Positions 54,677 through 63,799 of a stretch of DNA of 64,000 nt are shown here, piece after piece. How positions within the stretch are numbered: the stretch's first letter is position 1; each line of letters starts with the position of its first letter. This DNA is from Campylobacter blaseri. Its GTDB lineage: Bacteria > Campylobacterota > Campylobacteria > Campylobacterales > Campylobacteraceae. A program made the translations under genes and the position numbers. The notes below the pieces were generated by a model. The model was given only the letters and a program-made list of their open reading frames with translations. It ran no database searches and was not told the origin of the DNA. The stretch lies in NCBI RefSeq assembly GCF_013201895.1, contig NZ_CP053841.1, positions 682,001-746,000 on the forward strand. The letters are read 5' to 3'.

Positions 54677-55081
54677 ATGCTTATAGATAAAATTTTAAGT
54701 AATTCTAAAAATATAGCTATTGTTGGACTTAGTCCTGATGAAAGCAAAGCTAGCAATAAAGTGGCAAAATATTTGCAAGAGTGTGGATATAGCATCTATC
54801 CAATTTATCCTAAATTCGATACCATTTTAGGTAAAAAAGTATATAGGAATTTAAGTGAGATAAATGATGATATTGATATAGTTGTTATGTTTAGAAAAGG
54901 AGAGTTTGCAGAGATTTTAGTAGAAGAGGTAATTGCTAAAAATGCTAAAACTCTTTGGTTGCAACTTGGTATAAAAAATGAGATTGCAAAGCAAAAAGCC
55001 CTTGAAAATGGCATAAATTTTATAGAAGATAAATGTATAATGATGGAACATTTAAAAGTAAAAAAGGAAGTTAATGGTTGA
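54677..55081 (+). CDS. CoA-binding protein (YccU family)
   Basis: 134 residues, a single Rossmann-like CoA-binding domain: NIAIVGLSPDESKASNKVAK, YSIYPIYPKFDTILGKKVYR, DIDIVVMFRKGEFAEILVEE and LWLQLGIKNEIAKQKALENG. The family binds CoA; a cellular role is not established. It overlaps ilvA by 8 bases, so the two are translated together, and it lies 17 bases after trmA. Confidence 0.88.
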   Translation: MLIDKILSNSKNIAIVGLSPDESKASNKVAKYLQECGYSIYPIYPKFDTILGKKVYRNLSEINDDIDIVVMFRKGEFAEILVEEVIAKNAKTLWLQLGIKNEIAKQKALENGINFIEDKCIMMEHLKVKKEVNG

Positions 55082-56285
55082 TTTAAAGTCTATAATGCAG
55101 GCCAAAAGAACTATAAATGGATTTGTTGAAAAAACTCCATTTGTAATAAGCACAAAATTAAGTAAAAGATTTAAGACAGAAGTTTATTTAAAAAGTGAAA
55201 ACTTACAAAGAACAGGCGCATATAAAATTCGTGGTGCTTATAATATGATATCACATTTAAGCGATGAACAAAAATCTCATGGAGTTATTGCAGCAAGTGC
55301 TGGAAACCATGCACAAGGCGTTGCAATTAGTGCAAGAGAGTTTTGTATAAGAGCTGTTATAGTTATGCCTGAAGCTACTCCGCTTTTAAAAGTAAGTGGC
55401 ACGAAAAACCTTGGAGCTGAGGTCATTTTAAAAGGTGATAATTTTGATGAAGCTTACTCTTATGCTTTAGAATATGCAAAAGAGAATAATTTGACATTTG
55501 TTCACCCATTTGATAATGAATATGTTCAAGCAGGGCAAGGAACTATAGCTCTTGAGATGTTTGAAGATGTTGAGGATTTAGATTGCTTGATTATACCTGT
55601 TGGTGGTGGAGGTATGATAAGTGGTGTTGCAAGCTGTGCAAAGCAGATAAATCCAGATATAAAAATCATAGCTGTATCTTCAAAAGGTGCACCTGCTATG
55701 TATGAAAGTTTTAAAGCTAAAAAACCTGTAAACTCAAACTATGTAAAAACCATAGCGGATGGAATTTCAGTTAGAGATGCTAGCCCTATAACTCTAAAAC
55801 ATATTTTAGATACTGTTGATGAATTTGTTCAAGTTGATGATGAAGAGATAGCAAGTGCTGTTTTGTTTCTACTTGAAGAGCAAAAAATTGTAGTAGAAGG
55901 TGCTGGTGCTGCTGGGGTTGCTGCGCTTATGAGTGGTAAACTAAAAAATATAAAAGATAAAAAAATAGGCATAATTTTAAGCGGTGGAAATATAGATGTT
56001 CAGATGTTAAATATCATTATTGAAAAAGGTCTTATAAAAACTTTTAGAAAAATGACTATAAATGTAACATTGATAGATAAACCGGGCGCTTTAATGGGAC
56101 TAACAGACGCACTTAAAAAATCAAATGCAAATATTGTAAAAATAGACTACGATAGGTTTTCTACAAATCTTGATTATGGTGATGCTGCTATAACTATAAC
56201 ACTTGAGACTAAGGGCGAAGAGCATCAAAAAAATGTTATAAAAACATTAAGTGAAAGCGGGTATAGATTTACTCAAATTTTTTAA
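55074..56285 (+). CDS. ilvA: Threonine ammonia-lyase IlvA
   Basis: PLP-dependent deamination of threonine to 2-oxobutanoate, the first step of isoleucine synthesis. 403 residues: PLP lysine in SENLQRTGAYKIRGAYNMI (about 53), ASAGNHAQGVAISA, VGGGGMISGVASCA (phosphate loop), ILSGGNIDV, and a C-terminal ACT domain from about 328 (NVTLIDKPGALMGLTDALKK). The single ACT domain is that of the shorter, TdcB-like class, so feedback control may differ from the two-ACT enzyme of E. coli. Confidence 0.94.
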   Translation: MVDLKSIMQAKRTINGFVEKTPFVISTKLSKRFKTEVYLKSENLQRTGAYKIRGAYNMISHLSDEQKSHGVIAASAGNHAQGVAISAREFCIRAVIVMPEATPLLKVSGTKNLGAEVILKGDNFDEAYSYALEYAKENNLTFVHPFDNEYVQAGQGTIALEMFEDVEDLDCLIIPVGGGGMISGVASCAKQINPDIKIIAVSSKGAPAMYESFKAKKPVNSNYVKTIADGISVRDASPITLKHILDTVDEFVQVDDEEIASAVLFLLEEQKIVVEGAGAAGVAALMSGKLKNIKDKKIGIILSGGNIDVQMLNIIIEKGLIKTFRKMTINVTLIDKPGALMGLTDALKKSNANIVKIDYDRFSTNLDYGDAAITITLETKGEEHQKNVIKTLSESGYRFTQIF

Positions 56286-56293
56286 GGAAAGAT

Positions 56294-57013
56294 ATGGAAA
56301 CTTTACTTTTTATAATCTTAATAGTGCTTTTGTTTTTGGTATTTGTTTTGTTTAAACAAAACAAAAAGCTAAAAGGTAAAAAAAGCGGTAGTAAATCACA
56401 AATTTCTACTGAGATAACTAAGATTAAAAGCATTGGCGAGCTAAATGTTTTTAAAATCTACAGCAAAGAAATTGTTACAAAAAAAGATAGTCCAATGGAG
56501 GGCTTTTGGGATACATTACTTGGATGGTCGATGACAAAAAGACAAATAGCTGTTATTTTCGAGTTTGAGATAAATTTTATCTATGATTTAAACAGTGAAG
56601 AATTTAGTATAAAAAAACAAGAAGATGGCAGTTATAAGATAACAATGCCGCCTTGTAAATATAATTATAATATTAAAGATATGAAAATTTATGACGAGAA
56701 AAATGCTAAATTTTTACCTTTTTTACTTCCTGATTCGCTAAATGGAATTTTTGGAAGTAGATTTGATGAAGCGGATAAAAACCGCATAATTGACGAAGCT
56801 AAAGAAGAGGTAAAAAATATGTCAATTAAGATAATTAATGATTTGGAGGAAAAAATTCATAAATCAGCAAGAGATACACTAGAAGCTATATCTTCAAATT
56901 TTGGAATTGAAAAATTGAGTTTTGAATTTGTTGATAAAAATATTAATAAGATTGATCTTAAAAATAGTAAAATAGAGATAGATAATTTTTTAAAACAAAA
57001 AATGATATCTTAA
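56294..57013 (+). CDS. DUF4230 membrane-anchored protein
   Basis: 239 residues. One N-terminal membrane anchor (LLFIILIVLLFLVFVLFKQN), then a basic stretch and a DUF4230-type domain: TEITKIKSIGELNVFKIYSK, AVIFEFEINFIYDLNSEEFS, ITMPPCKYNYNIKDMKIYDE. In Campylobacter related genes lie near envelope genes. Function unknown. It overlaps the convergent truA stop by 4 bases. Confidence 0.85.
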   Translation: METLLFIILIVLLFLVFVLFKQNKKLKGKKSGSKSQISTEITKIKSIGELNVFKIYSKEIVTKKDSPMEGFWDTLLGWSMTKRQIAVIFEFEINFIYDLNSEEFSIKKQEDGSYKITMPPCKYNYNIKDMKIYDEKNAKFLPFLLPDSLNGIFGSRFDEADKNRIIDEAKEEVKNMSIKIINDLEEKIHKSARDTLEAISSNFGIEKLSFEFVDKNINKIDLKNSKIEIDNFLKQKMIS

Positions 57014-57708
57014 TAGAATATTCTTTCTAAATACAACCCATTTGGTGGTGCTGGATTTCTCGTAATTGCTTTTTTTATTGTAAAGCTTTCTTCTGTTTCT
57101 ATTTCCTTTATCGCATTTGCTATCATTAATCTAACCTGTGCCCTTAAAAAACCATCTGCTTTAAATTTTATAATTGTATAATTATTATATTTATATGCAT
57201 AGGATTTATATATATTTCTAATGGTTGTCTTATTGTCACTTCCTGTTTTCATAAAATTTACAAAATCATATTTTCCTATAAATTTACTCAAAGCTCTATT
57301 TAAAAGCTTCAAATCTAACTCTTTATAAAAATAGCAGTAATTTGACAAAAATGGATTGTAATTTTGATGGTTTATTATATATCTATAGCTTCTAAATTTC
57401 GCATCATATCTTGGATGAAAATCATTTTTCATAATTGATATATTTTTTATGTGTATATGAGGATGACAATTTTTATTTAAAACCTTAACTAATTTATTAA
57501 GATCCCAAAAATTAGGGCAAATTATAGTGCTTACTTGATTTAGGGCATGCACGCCCTTGTCTGTTCTTGAGCTTGAGATTAGATTTTCATATATTCCAAT
57601 ACTATTAAAGGAATTTTGTAAAATATTTTCAACACTTTTTTTATCTGGTTGTCTTTGTGAACCATGAAATTTTGAACCATCATATGAGTATATTATTTTT
57701 AAATTCAT
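57010..57708 (-). CDS. truA: tRNA pseudouridine(38-40) synthase TruA
   Basis: Isomerises uridines 38-40 in the anticodon stem. 232 residues: IIYSYDGSKFHGSQRQPDKK, the catalytic aspartate in SSRTDKGVHALNQVSTI (about 48), FHPRYDAKFRSYRYIINH and KADGFLRAQVRLMIANAIKE. It is shorter than E. coli TruA (270) but complete in motifs. It starts one base from the upstream permease stop, within a five-to-six gene minus-strand operon. Confidence 0.93.
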   Translation of the reverse strand: MNLKIIYSYDGSKFHGSQRQPDKKSVENILQNSFNSIGIYENLISSSRTDKGVHALNQVSTIICPNFWDLNKLVKVLNKNCHPHIHIKNISIMKNDFHPRYDAKFRSYRYIINHQNYNPFLSNYCYFYKELDLKLLNRALSKFIGKYDFVNFMKTGSDNKTTIRNIYKSYAYKYNNYTIIKFKADGFLRAQVRLMIANAIKEIETEESFTIKKAITRNPAPPNGLYLERIFY

Positions 57709-58736
57709 TAGTATTTATTTAGTATCTTCTTTTTAAACCATAAAAAAGAGAGCACAAAACAAGAGATAAAAATAAGAGGAATTGCAATCATCGGAGTATT
57801 TGCAAGTAACATTATACCTGCAAAGTAACTAAATAAAACACCAAATATATTTGCATATATAAAGCCATTTTCATATCTATAGGTTATTATGCCAAAAGAT
57901 AGTGCAAATAGCACCGTAGCTAAAGGAAAAAGTGAAACTAAAACATATATAGTAAAGTCCTTTTTTCTCTTTTTATTAACTCTCATCTCATCCCAGTAGT
58001 TAAAAATACTTTGGGCATCTGAAATTTTATCAGAAGAGCGTGATCTCATTGTCATGGTATTAAATGTTGTGATGTGATATGTATCATCTATCGTATAAAT
58101 TTTTCCATCTTTTAAAATCATCTCAAAAACAGAGTCAATGCTTCTAAATTTACCCTCTTTAGCTAGTATAACTCTTTCTTTATCTTGTCCTTTTTTTGGA
58201 GAATACATTATTAAGTTTTCATATATATTTCCATTTTTATTTTTATTTTCGCTTTCTATAAATATAAGCCAATCCCCAAAACTTTGTCCAAATTCACTAG
58301 CTTTTATATTTAGTGTTGCTTGAGTTTTTTTGTAGTCTATAAAATTATCTTTTAAATTTTCAGCTATTGGCATCATCACAATCGATATAAAAAGTAGTAA
58401 AATAGACATAATGAGTGATGTTTGCATAAAAAAATTGCCTATTTTTTTAGGTGAGTATCCAAAGGTAAATAAAACTGTTACTTCATTATCTTTAGATAAT
58501 CTAAAAAAAGCCATAGCTAGTGAGACAAAAAAAGCTATAGGGGTTGTAAAAACTAGTATTCTTGGTAGCATAAAAAGGTATAATTTAAACAGTTCAAAAA
58601 TATCAATTTGTATATATGATGTTATTCTTGCAATTTGTATAAAAAATACAATTGACATTATTAAAAAAAGAGTGCTAAAAAGAGAAGCAAAGTTACCTAT
58701 GAAATTTGAAAATAGATATCTATTGATTCTACCCAT
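57708..58736 (-). CDS. LptF/LptG-family LPS export permease
   Basis: 342 residues: three N-terminal helices (YLFSNFIGNFASLFSTLFLI), a periplasmic beta-jellyroll domain (about 120-260, with KEGKFRSIDSVFEMILKDGK) and three C-terminal helices. With its partner and LptB it extracts LPS from the inner membrane toward LptC/LptA. Which of LptF or LptG it is cannot be decided here. It overlaps the prepilin peptidase stop by 8 bases. Confidence 0.88.
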   Translation of the reverse strand: MGRINRYLFSNFIGNFASLFSTLFLIMSIVFFIQIARITSYIQIDIFELFKLYLFMLPRILVFTTPIAFFVSLAMAFFRLSKDNEVTVLFTFGYSPKKIGNFFMQTSLIMSILLLFISIVMMPIAENLKDNFIDYKKTQATLNIKASEFGQSFGDWLIFIESENKNKNGNIYENLIMYSPKKGQDKERVILAKEGKFRSIDSVFEMILKDGKIYTIDDTYHITTFNTMTMRSRSSDKISDAQSIFNYWDEMRVNKKRKKDFTIYVLVSLFPLATVLFALSFGIITYRYENGFIYANIFGVLFSYFAGIMLLANTPMIAIPLIFISCFVLSFLWFKKKILNKY

Positions 58737-59481
58737 AAAGCCAACCTAATATTTCTAAGGCATAAGTATTAAATATATATATTATAAATAACCCAGCAGA
58801 TAAAAAGGGTATAAATGGGAGTTCATAATCTTTTTTTCTTATTATTGCATATGCAGGTAGAGTTAAAATCGCACCTAAGAAAATAGCCATAAAACCGAGC
58901 TTAAGATCTAAAACTGCACCTATAATTCCAAATATATATATATCAGCAAGCCCCATTGCTTCTTGTTTTTTAATCTTACTTAATATAAATCTTAAAATCC
59001 AAAAAATAGTAGCAAATATAAGGGCATTTTTAATACCATCTAAACTAAAAGAATACAATAAAGACAAAATAACCCCAGTATTTAAAAGCAGATCAGGTGC
59101 ACCTTTATATCTAAAATCAATCATACTAAGAGCTAGTAAAACTATAAATAAAATGCCAACCATTAATGTTTTAAATAGTGCAACATAGTCAAGTTCGGGA
59201 TTTTCTTTATAAAATACAATGAGCATTAAAATCCCACCAGCAAGTTCTACTAAAGGGTATTGAATACTTATTTTATCTTTACAAAAAGCACATTTTCCAC
59301 CTAAAAAAAGCCAAGAAAAAATAGGTATATTGTGATACCACTTTAGAGCTGTGTGACAACTTTGACAATTCGAGGCTGGAAAATTTATACTCTCATCTTT
59401 TGGTAATCTATATATCAAAACATTACTAAATGAGCCTATACAGATACCAGTAATAAAATAAAATAATGCCAAAACAATCAT
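58729..59481 (-). CDS. A24-type prepilin peptidase/N-methyltransferase
   Basis: 250 residues with 7-8 helices. An N-terminal methyltransferase segment has four cysteines (FPASNCQSCHTALKWYHNIP; GGKCAFCKDKIS). The first catalytic aspartate is in SMIDFRYKGAPD, the second in GLADIYIFGIIGAV, where the usual GxGD reads GLAD. It would cleave and methylate type IV pilin-like precursors at the inner membrane. No pilin or secretin genes are in the window. Its place between uppS and the LPS permease matches C. jejuni. Confidence 0.88.
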   Translation of the reverse strand: MIVLALFYFITGICIGSFSNVLIYRLPKDESINFPASNCQSCHTALKWYHNIPIFSWLFLGGKCAFCKDKISIQYPLVELAGGILMLIVFYKENPELDYVALFKTLMVGILFIVLLALSMIDFRYKGAPDLLLNTGVILSLLYSFSLDGIKNALIFATIFWILRFILSKIKKQEAMGLADIYIFGIIGAVLDLKLGFMAIFLGAILTLPAYAIIRKKDYELPFIPFLSAGLFIIYIFNTYALEILGWLYG

Positions 59482-60155
59482 AATCCACCAAATTTTCTTT
59501 TAATTTTTTTATAATTATCCATTATATTTTGTAGTTCTACACTATCAAAATCAGGCCACAGAGTTTTTGTAAAATATAACTCTGCGTAGCTTGCTTGCCA
59601 TAGTAAAAAATTAGAAAGTCTTTGTTCTCCACCTGTTCTAATAAGCAAATCAACATCACCCATATCGTATGTATCTAAGTGTAAATTTATATTTTCTTCG
59701 TTAATATCTTGATTTTCTTTAAGCAATGCTCTACAAGCCCTAACTATCTCATTTTTAGAGCCATAATTTACAGCTAATGCTAAGTTTAATTTTGAGTTGT
59801 TTTTTGATAAATTTTCTAAATTTAAAATTTTCTCTTTTAATTCATCATCAAAGATATCAATATCTCCAATAGCTTTAAATTTTATATTCTCTTTTAAGAT
59901 GATAGCCTCTTTTTCTTTTAGAAATTTTTTAAATAGATTGATTAAAAAATTAACTTCGTTTTTAGGTCTTGACCAGTTTTCGGTGCTAAATGCATATAGT
60001 GTTAAATTTGGTATATTGTTTTGGATACAAACTCTACAAACTCTCTCAACTACATTGGCTCCTTTTTCATGTCCAAATGCCCTTAGCATTCCTTTTTGCT
60101 TAGCCCATCTTCCATTTCCATCCATTATTATGGCTAAGTGGTTTAGCTTGTTCAT
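59478..60155 (-). CDS. uppS: Undecaprenyl diphosphate synthase UppS
   Basis: Extends farnesyl-PP with eight isopentenyl units in cis to C55-PP, the carrier for peptidoglycan and for the glycan locus of this window. 225 residues: LAIIMDGNGRWAKQKGMLRA with the catalytic D, HEKGANVVERVCRV, LTLYAFSTENWSRPKNEV, and DLLIRTGGEQRLSNFLLWQA, then ELYFTKTLWPDF. It overlaps the prepilin peptidase start by 4 bases and follows coaBC by 3. Confidence 0.95.
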   Translation of the reverse strand: MNKLNHLAIIMDGNGRWAKQKGMLRAFGHEKGANVVERVCRVCIQNNIPNLTLYAFSTENWSRPKNEVNFLINLFKKFLKEKEAIILKENIKFKAIGDIDIFDDELKEKILNLENLSKNNSKLNLALAVNYGSKNEIVRACRALLKENQDINEENINLHLDTYDMGDVDLLIRTGGEQRLSNFLLWQASYAELYFTKTLWPDFDSVELQNIMDNYKKIKRKFGGL

Positions 60156-60158
60156 CTG

Positions 60159-61334
60159 CTATAAGCTTTTTATGTATTCTGCTATTTCAAATGCTACATC
60201 AACTTTAGGACCTTGAGGTATTTCTATATTTCCAGATTTTGTAACAAATGTAATTTTTGTATTATCACTACCAAATTTAACAAAATCGTCTAAAACATTA
60301 AGACAAACCGCATCCACATTCTTTTTAATAAGCATCATTTGAGCTTTTTCCAAAGCTTCTGTTTTTGAAATTTCAAGCTTGAAGCCTATTTTTTTAATAT
60401 TATTCATATTTATGCTTGTTAATATATCTTCATTCTTTTTAAATTTAAGTGTCAATATATCTTTAACATCATCTTTTGTTATTTTACCTTTTATTTTATT
60501 TGGTATAAAATCACTTACAGCAGCAGCCATAACTAAAATATCATCTTTTTTTAATCTTTGGTTTTCTATAGCTGTTTTTAGGCCAAAAGATGAGGTAAAT
60601 TTGATTAGTTTATATGGAACTTCAAATTCAATACTACTTATATATATGACATTTGCTCCTAAAAAATAAAAAGCATCAGCTAGGGCTTTAGACATTTTTC
60701 CGCTTGATAAATTTGTAAGAGCTCTAACATCGTCGATTTTTTCCATAGTAGCACCACCTGTTACTATAACAGTTTTATCTACATAAAAGCTATCTTTTAA
60801 AAACTCTTTTTTTATAGCCATTATGATATTGTCAACTTCTGCTAAACCGCCTTTGCCAAAATCTCCACAAGCAAGTAGTTTTTTTACCGGATCAACGATA
60901 GTTGTTCCGTGTCTTTTTAAGGTTTTAAGTGAATTTTGTACACTAAAGTGTTCAAGCATTCTATTATTTGCAGCAGGTGCTATTATAAAAGGAACATTAG
61001 ATGCTGCAATCAGTGTCTGCATAAAAACATCATCACAAATTCCATTTGCAAGTTTATTTATAGTATTTACAGTAGCAGGTGCAACCACTACTAAATCTAC
61101 CTTGGAATAACCAATGTGGCTAATTCCTTTTTGAAAGTCTTCAGTACTTGAACATAAAATCTCATGGTCACATAATGCTCTAAAACTATCTATGCTTGCA
61201 AATTTTAAAGCACCATCACTAAGCATAACATATACATCAGCATTTAATTTTTTTAGACTAGATAGGATTTCATAAGCCTTGTAAAAGCTTATGCTTCCAC
61301 AAACCGCTAATAGTATTTTTTTATTTGTTAACAT
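60159..61334 (-). CDS. coaBC: Bifunctional phosphopantothenoylcysteine decarboxylase/synthase CoaBC
   Basis: Two steps of CoA synthesis in the cytosol: ligation of cysteine (CoaB, C-terminal) and decarboxylation (CoaC, N-terminal). 391 residues from ATG 61334 after AAGGATGAAA; the ATG at 61340 is part of that site. CoaC: ILLAVCGSISFYKAYE, histidine in EDFQKGISHIGYSKVDLVVV, PAANNRMLEHF and LACGDFGKGGLAEV. CoaB: VIVTGGATMEKIDDVRALTN followed by LSSGKMSKALADA. The CoaC loop has PAANNRM where PAMNxxM is usual. It overlaps glmU by 14 bases. Confidence 0.93.
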   Translation of the reverse strand: MLTNKKILLAVCGSISFYKAYEILSSLKKLNADVYVMLSDGALKFASIDSFRALCDHEILCSSTEDFQKGISHIGYSKVDLVVVAPATVNTINKLANGICDDVFMQTLIAASNVPFIIAPAANNRMLEHFSVQNSLKTLKRHGTTIVDPVKKLLACGDFGKGGLAEVDNIIMAIKKEFLKDSFYVDKTVIVTGGATMEKIDDVRALTNLSSGKMSKALADAFYFLGANVIYISSIEFEVPYKLIKFTSSFGLKTAIENQRLKKDDILVMAAAVSDFIPNKIKGKITKDDVKDILTLKFKKNEDILTSINMNNIKKIGFKLEISKTEALEKAQMMLIKKNVDAVCLNVLDDFVKFGSDNTKITFVTKSGNIEIPQGPKVDVAFEIAEYIKSL

Positions 61335-62628
61335 TTTCATCCTTAAAAAATTTATAATAAAATTCATCTTTATTTATCTGCTTTGCTCTACTTATTGCTA
61401 AGCTTCCTTTTTTAACATCTTTTGTTATAGTAGAGCCTGCACCTATAATTACATCATCTTCAATAACCACAGGAGCAACAAACTGAGTGTCACTTCCAAT
61501 AAAAACATTTTTGCCTATAATTGTTTTATATTTATTTTTGCCATCATAGTTACAAGTAATTGTCCCACACCCCACATTAGTTCCGCTTTGGATTTCACAA
61601 TCTCCAAGATAGCTAAGATGCCCAGCCTTAATTCCATTGACTTTTGCATTTTTAAGTTCTACAAAATTTCCAATGTGTGTATCTTTTATCTCACATTTAG
61701 GTCTAATGTGTGCCAAAGGACCTATGTCAGAGTTTTCTATATAACTATATTCAATTATGGTTGAACTTTTAATAATACTATTTTTTATATAGCTATCGCC
61801 TATAATGCTTGCATTTTCTTCAATCGCACATTCGCCTTCAAATTTAGCTCTGCTATCTATATAGATAGTTTTTGGAAGTCTCATTAAAACGCCTTGCTTC
61901 ATCAGTGCTTCTTTAATCTCATCTTGCATAATCTCCTCAGCCTTGCTAAGTGCAAATTTGTCATTTATGCCCATAAAATTATCTTCATTAACTTCTATAG
62001 CTAAGCAAGATAAATTCATATTTTTAGCTATTTTAATGCTATCTGTTAAGTAGTATTCATTTTGTGTGTTTTTATTTGAAATTTTAGGCAAAATTTGTTT
62101 TAAAACCTCACTCTTAAAGCAGTAGCAACCTGCATTTGAAGATCTTACTAGTTTTTCTTCTTCTGTTGCATCTTTTTCTTCAACTATTTTTTGTATCTCG
62201 CCATTTATATTTATAACTCTTCCATAGCCTGTTGGATCTTTTGCCTCAAAAACACTAAGTGTTATATCTGCATTTGTTAAAATCAATTTTTTAAGTTCAT
62301 CTATCTTTATAAGTGGCATATCTCCACAAAGAATAAGAGTTTTTTCTTTATTAAATTTGATATCTTTTAGCGCTCCAGCAGTTCCTGGGTAATTTTTAAT
62401 ATCTTGTTTGTAGATTTTAGTATTTTTAAATTTGCTAAGTATAACATCTTTAATTTCATCAAATTGGTGATTTAGCACAACACTAACATCATCACTAATT
62501 TCATATGCTTTTTTTAAGATATGGATTATCATAGGTTCACCGCAAATTTCAAAAAGAACTTTTGCTTTACTAGATTTCATCCTAGTTCCAAACCCAGCTG
62601 CTAATATTATAATTGATGTATTATTCAT
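61321..62628 (-). CDS. glmU: Bifunctional UDP-GlcNAc pyrophosphorylase/glucosamine-1-P acetyltransferase GlmU
   Basis: Makes UDP-GlcNAc, the precursor of peptidoglycan, lipid A and the diacetamido sugar of this window. 435 residues: N-terminal nucleotidyltransferase with IILAAGFGTRMKSSKAKVLF, LILCGDMPLI and YYLTDSIKIAKN, then a left-handed beta-helix from about 250 with HIRPKCEIKDTHIGNFVELK, KAGHLSYLGDCEIQSGTNVG and NYDGKNKYKTIIGKNVFIGS. It is the first gene of the minus-strand operon glmU-coaBC-uppS-A24-permease-truA. Confidence 0.96.
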   Translation of the reverse strand: MNNTSIIILAAGFGTRMKSSKAKVLFEICGEPMIIHILKKAYEISDDVSVVLNHQFDEIKDVILSKFKNTKIYKQDIKNYPGTAGALKDIKFNKEKTLILCGDMPLIKIDELKKLILTNADITLSVFEAKDPTGYGRVININGEIQKIVEEKDATEEEKLVRSSNAGCYCFKSEVLKQILPKISNKNTQNEYYLTDSIKIAKNMNLSCLAIEVNEDNFMGINDKFALSKAEEIMQDEIKEALMKQGVLMRLPKTIYIDSRAKFEGECAIEENASIIGDSYIKNSIIKSSTIIEYSYIENSDIGPLAHIRPKCEIKDTHIGNFVELKNAKVNGIKAGHLSYLGDCEIQSGTNVGCGTITCNYDGKNKYKTIIGKNVFIGSDTQFVAPVVIEDDVIIGAGSTITKDVKKGSLAISRAKQINKDEFYYKFFKDENVNK

Positions 62629-62781
62629 AATATTCCTAAATTTAAGATTTTATGTTAATTTTACCAAAATTATAATAAAAATAATATTTCAAAGATCAAA
62701 TATCGGTACTCATTTTGTTATTTTAGTGCTGATTTTTAAAATTTTGGTCTAAATCGTAGTAATATTTAAAATCAAAAATAG

Positions 62782-62787
62782 TATAAT
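62782..62787 (+). promoter_or_regulatory. -10 box for the DMT transporter gene
   Basis: TAGTATAAT, with TATAAT 30 bases before GTG 62812. The ribosome site GAAGGA is at 62801-62806. The glmU promoter must lie in the same 183-base gap. Confidence 0.45.
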
Positions 62788-62811
62788 TATTTTTTATTAG
62801 AAGGATTATAT

Positions 62812-63687
62812 GTGAATAAGCTTATATTTGTAACTATTATTTGGGCATTTAGCTTTAGTCTAATTGGCGTTTATTTAAAAGGCGTGGATAGCTCTTATGC
62901 TGCTCTTTTAAGGGTGGTTTTGGCTTTAATATGTTTTTTGCCTTTTATGAAATTTAAAAATATAGATTATAAATTAGCAGGTATGGCTTGTCTAATAGGA
63001 GGTGTACAGATAGGTTTTATGTATATTTTTTATTATTCATCATTTAAATATTTAAGTGTTCCAGAGTTGGCTCTTTTTACTATTTTTACTCCATTTTATA
63101 TAACAATTTTTTATGATTTTTTGGAAAAAAGATTTAGAGCACTATATTTAATAAGCGTTTCAATAGCTATTTTTGGAGCTTTTATAATAAAATATAATGG
63201 TATAAATGAAAATTTCTTAAAAGGATTTTTGCTAATTCAAGGTGCAAATATTTGCTTTGCAATAGGACAAAGTCTATATAAATTTAAATTCGAAAAATAT
63301 AACTTAGTAGAGCAAAGAGATGTTTTTGGTTACTTTTTTGTAGGTGCAAGCATTGTTTGCAGTTTTGTTTTTTTATTTTTTGGAGATGGTTCAAAAATAG
63401 CTTTAAGTTTAACTCAAATACTCATTATAGTATGGCTTGGTGTTGTAGCTAGTGGGCTTTGTTATTTTCTTTGGAATAAAGGAGCTTGTGAGGTTGATAG
63501 TGGGGTTTTAGCCATTATGAATAATGCCTTAGTTCCAGCTGCTATAGTAGTAAATTTACTATTTTGGGGCAAAGATACTGATATGGTTAAGCTTATTTTA
63601 GGTGGTGCTATTATATATCTATCTTTGATTATACATAAACGAATAATAAAATACTATTCTAAAAATGAAACAGAGGTATTAAGTTGA
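62812..63687 (+). CDS. DMT-family (EamA) transporter
   Basis: 291 residues, ten helices in two EamA repeats: LIFVTIIWAFSFSLIGVYLK, YAALLRVVLALICFLPFMKF, PELALFTIFTPFYITIFYDF and IVWLGVVASGLCYFLWNKGA. Exports or imports small metabolites; the substrate is unknown. GTG 62812 is the start, because the overlapping ATG at 62810 reads into TGA at once. The gene is alone. Confidence 0.9.
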   Translation: MNKLIFVTIIWAFSFSLIGVYLKGVDSSYAALLRVVLALICFLPFMKFKNIDYKLAGMACLIGGVQIGFMYIFYYSSFKYLSVPELALFTIFTPFYITIFYDFLEKRFRALYLISVSIAIFGAFIIKYNGINENFLKGFLLIQGANICFAIGQSLYKFKFEKYNLVEQRDVFGYFFVGASIVCSFVFLFFGDGSKIALSLTQILIIVWLGVVASGLCYFLWNKGACEVDSGVLAIMNNALVPAAIVVNLLFWGKDTDMVKLILGGAIIYLSLIIHKRIIKYYSKNETEVLS

Positions 63688-63760
63688 TTTATATTTGTTA
63701 AATTTATCAATTTAAATATCTTATTGAAATAAAATTAACATTTACTTTAAGATTATATAT

Positions 63761-63766
63761 TACAAT
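63761..63766 (+). promoter_or_regulatory. -10 box for the MacA-like gene
   Basis: TATATTACAAT, with TACAAT 34 bases before ATG 63800. Confidence 0.35.
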
Positions 63767-63799
63767 CCAATATGAATATATAAATATAAAAGAGTAAAT

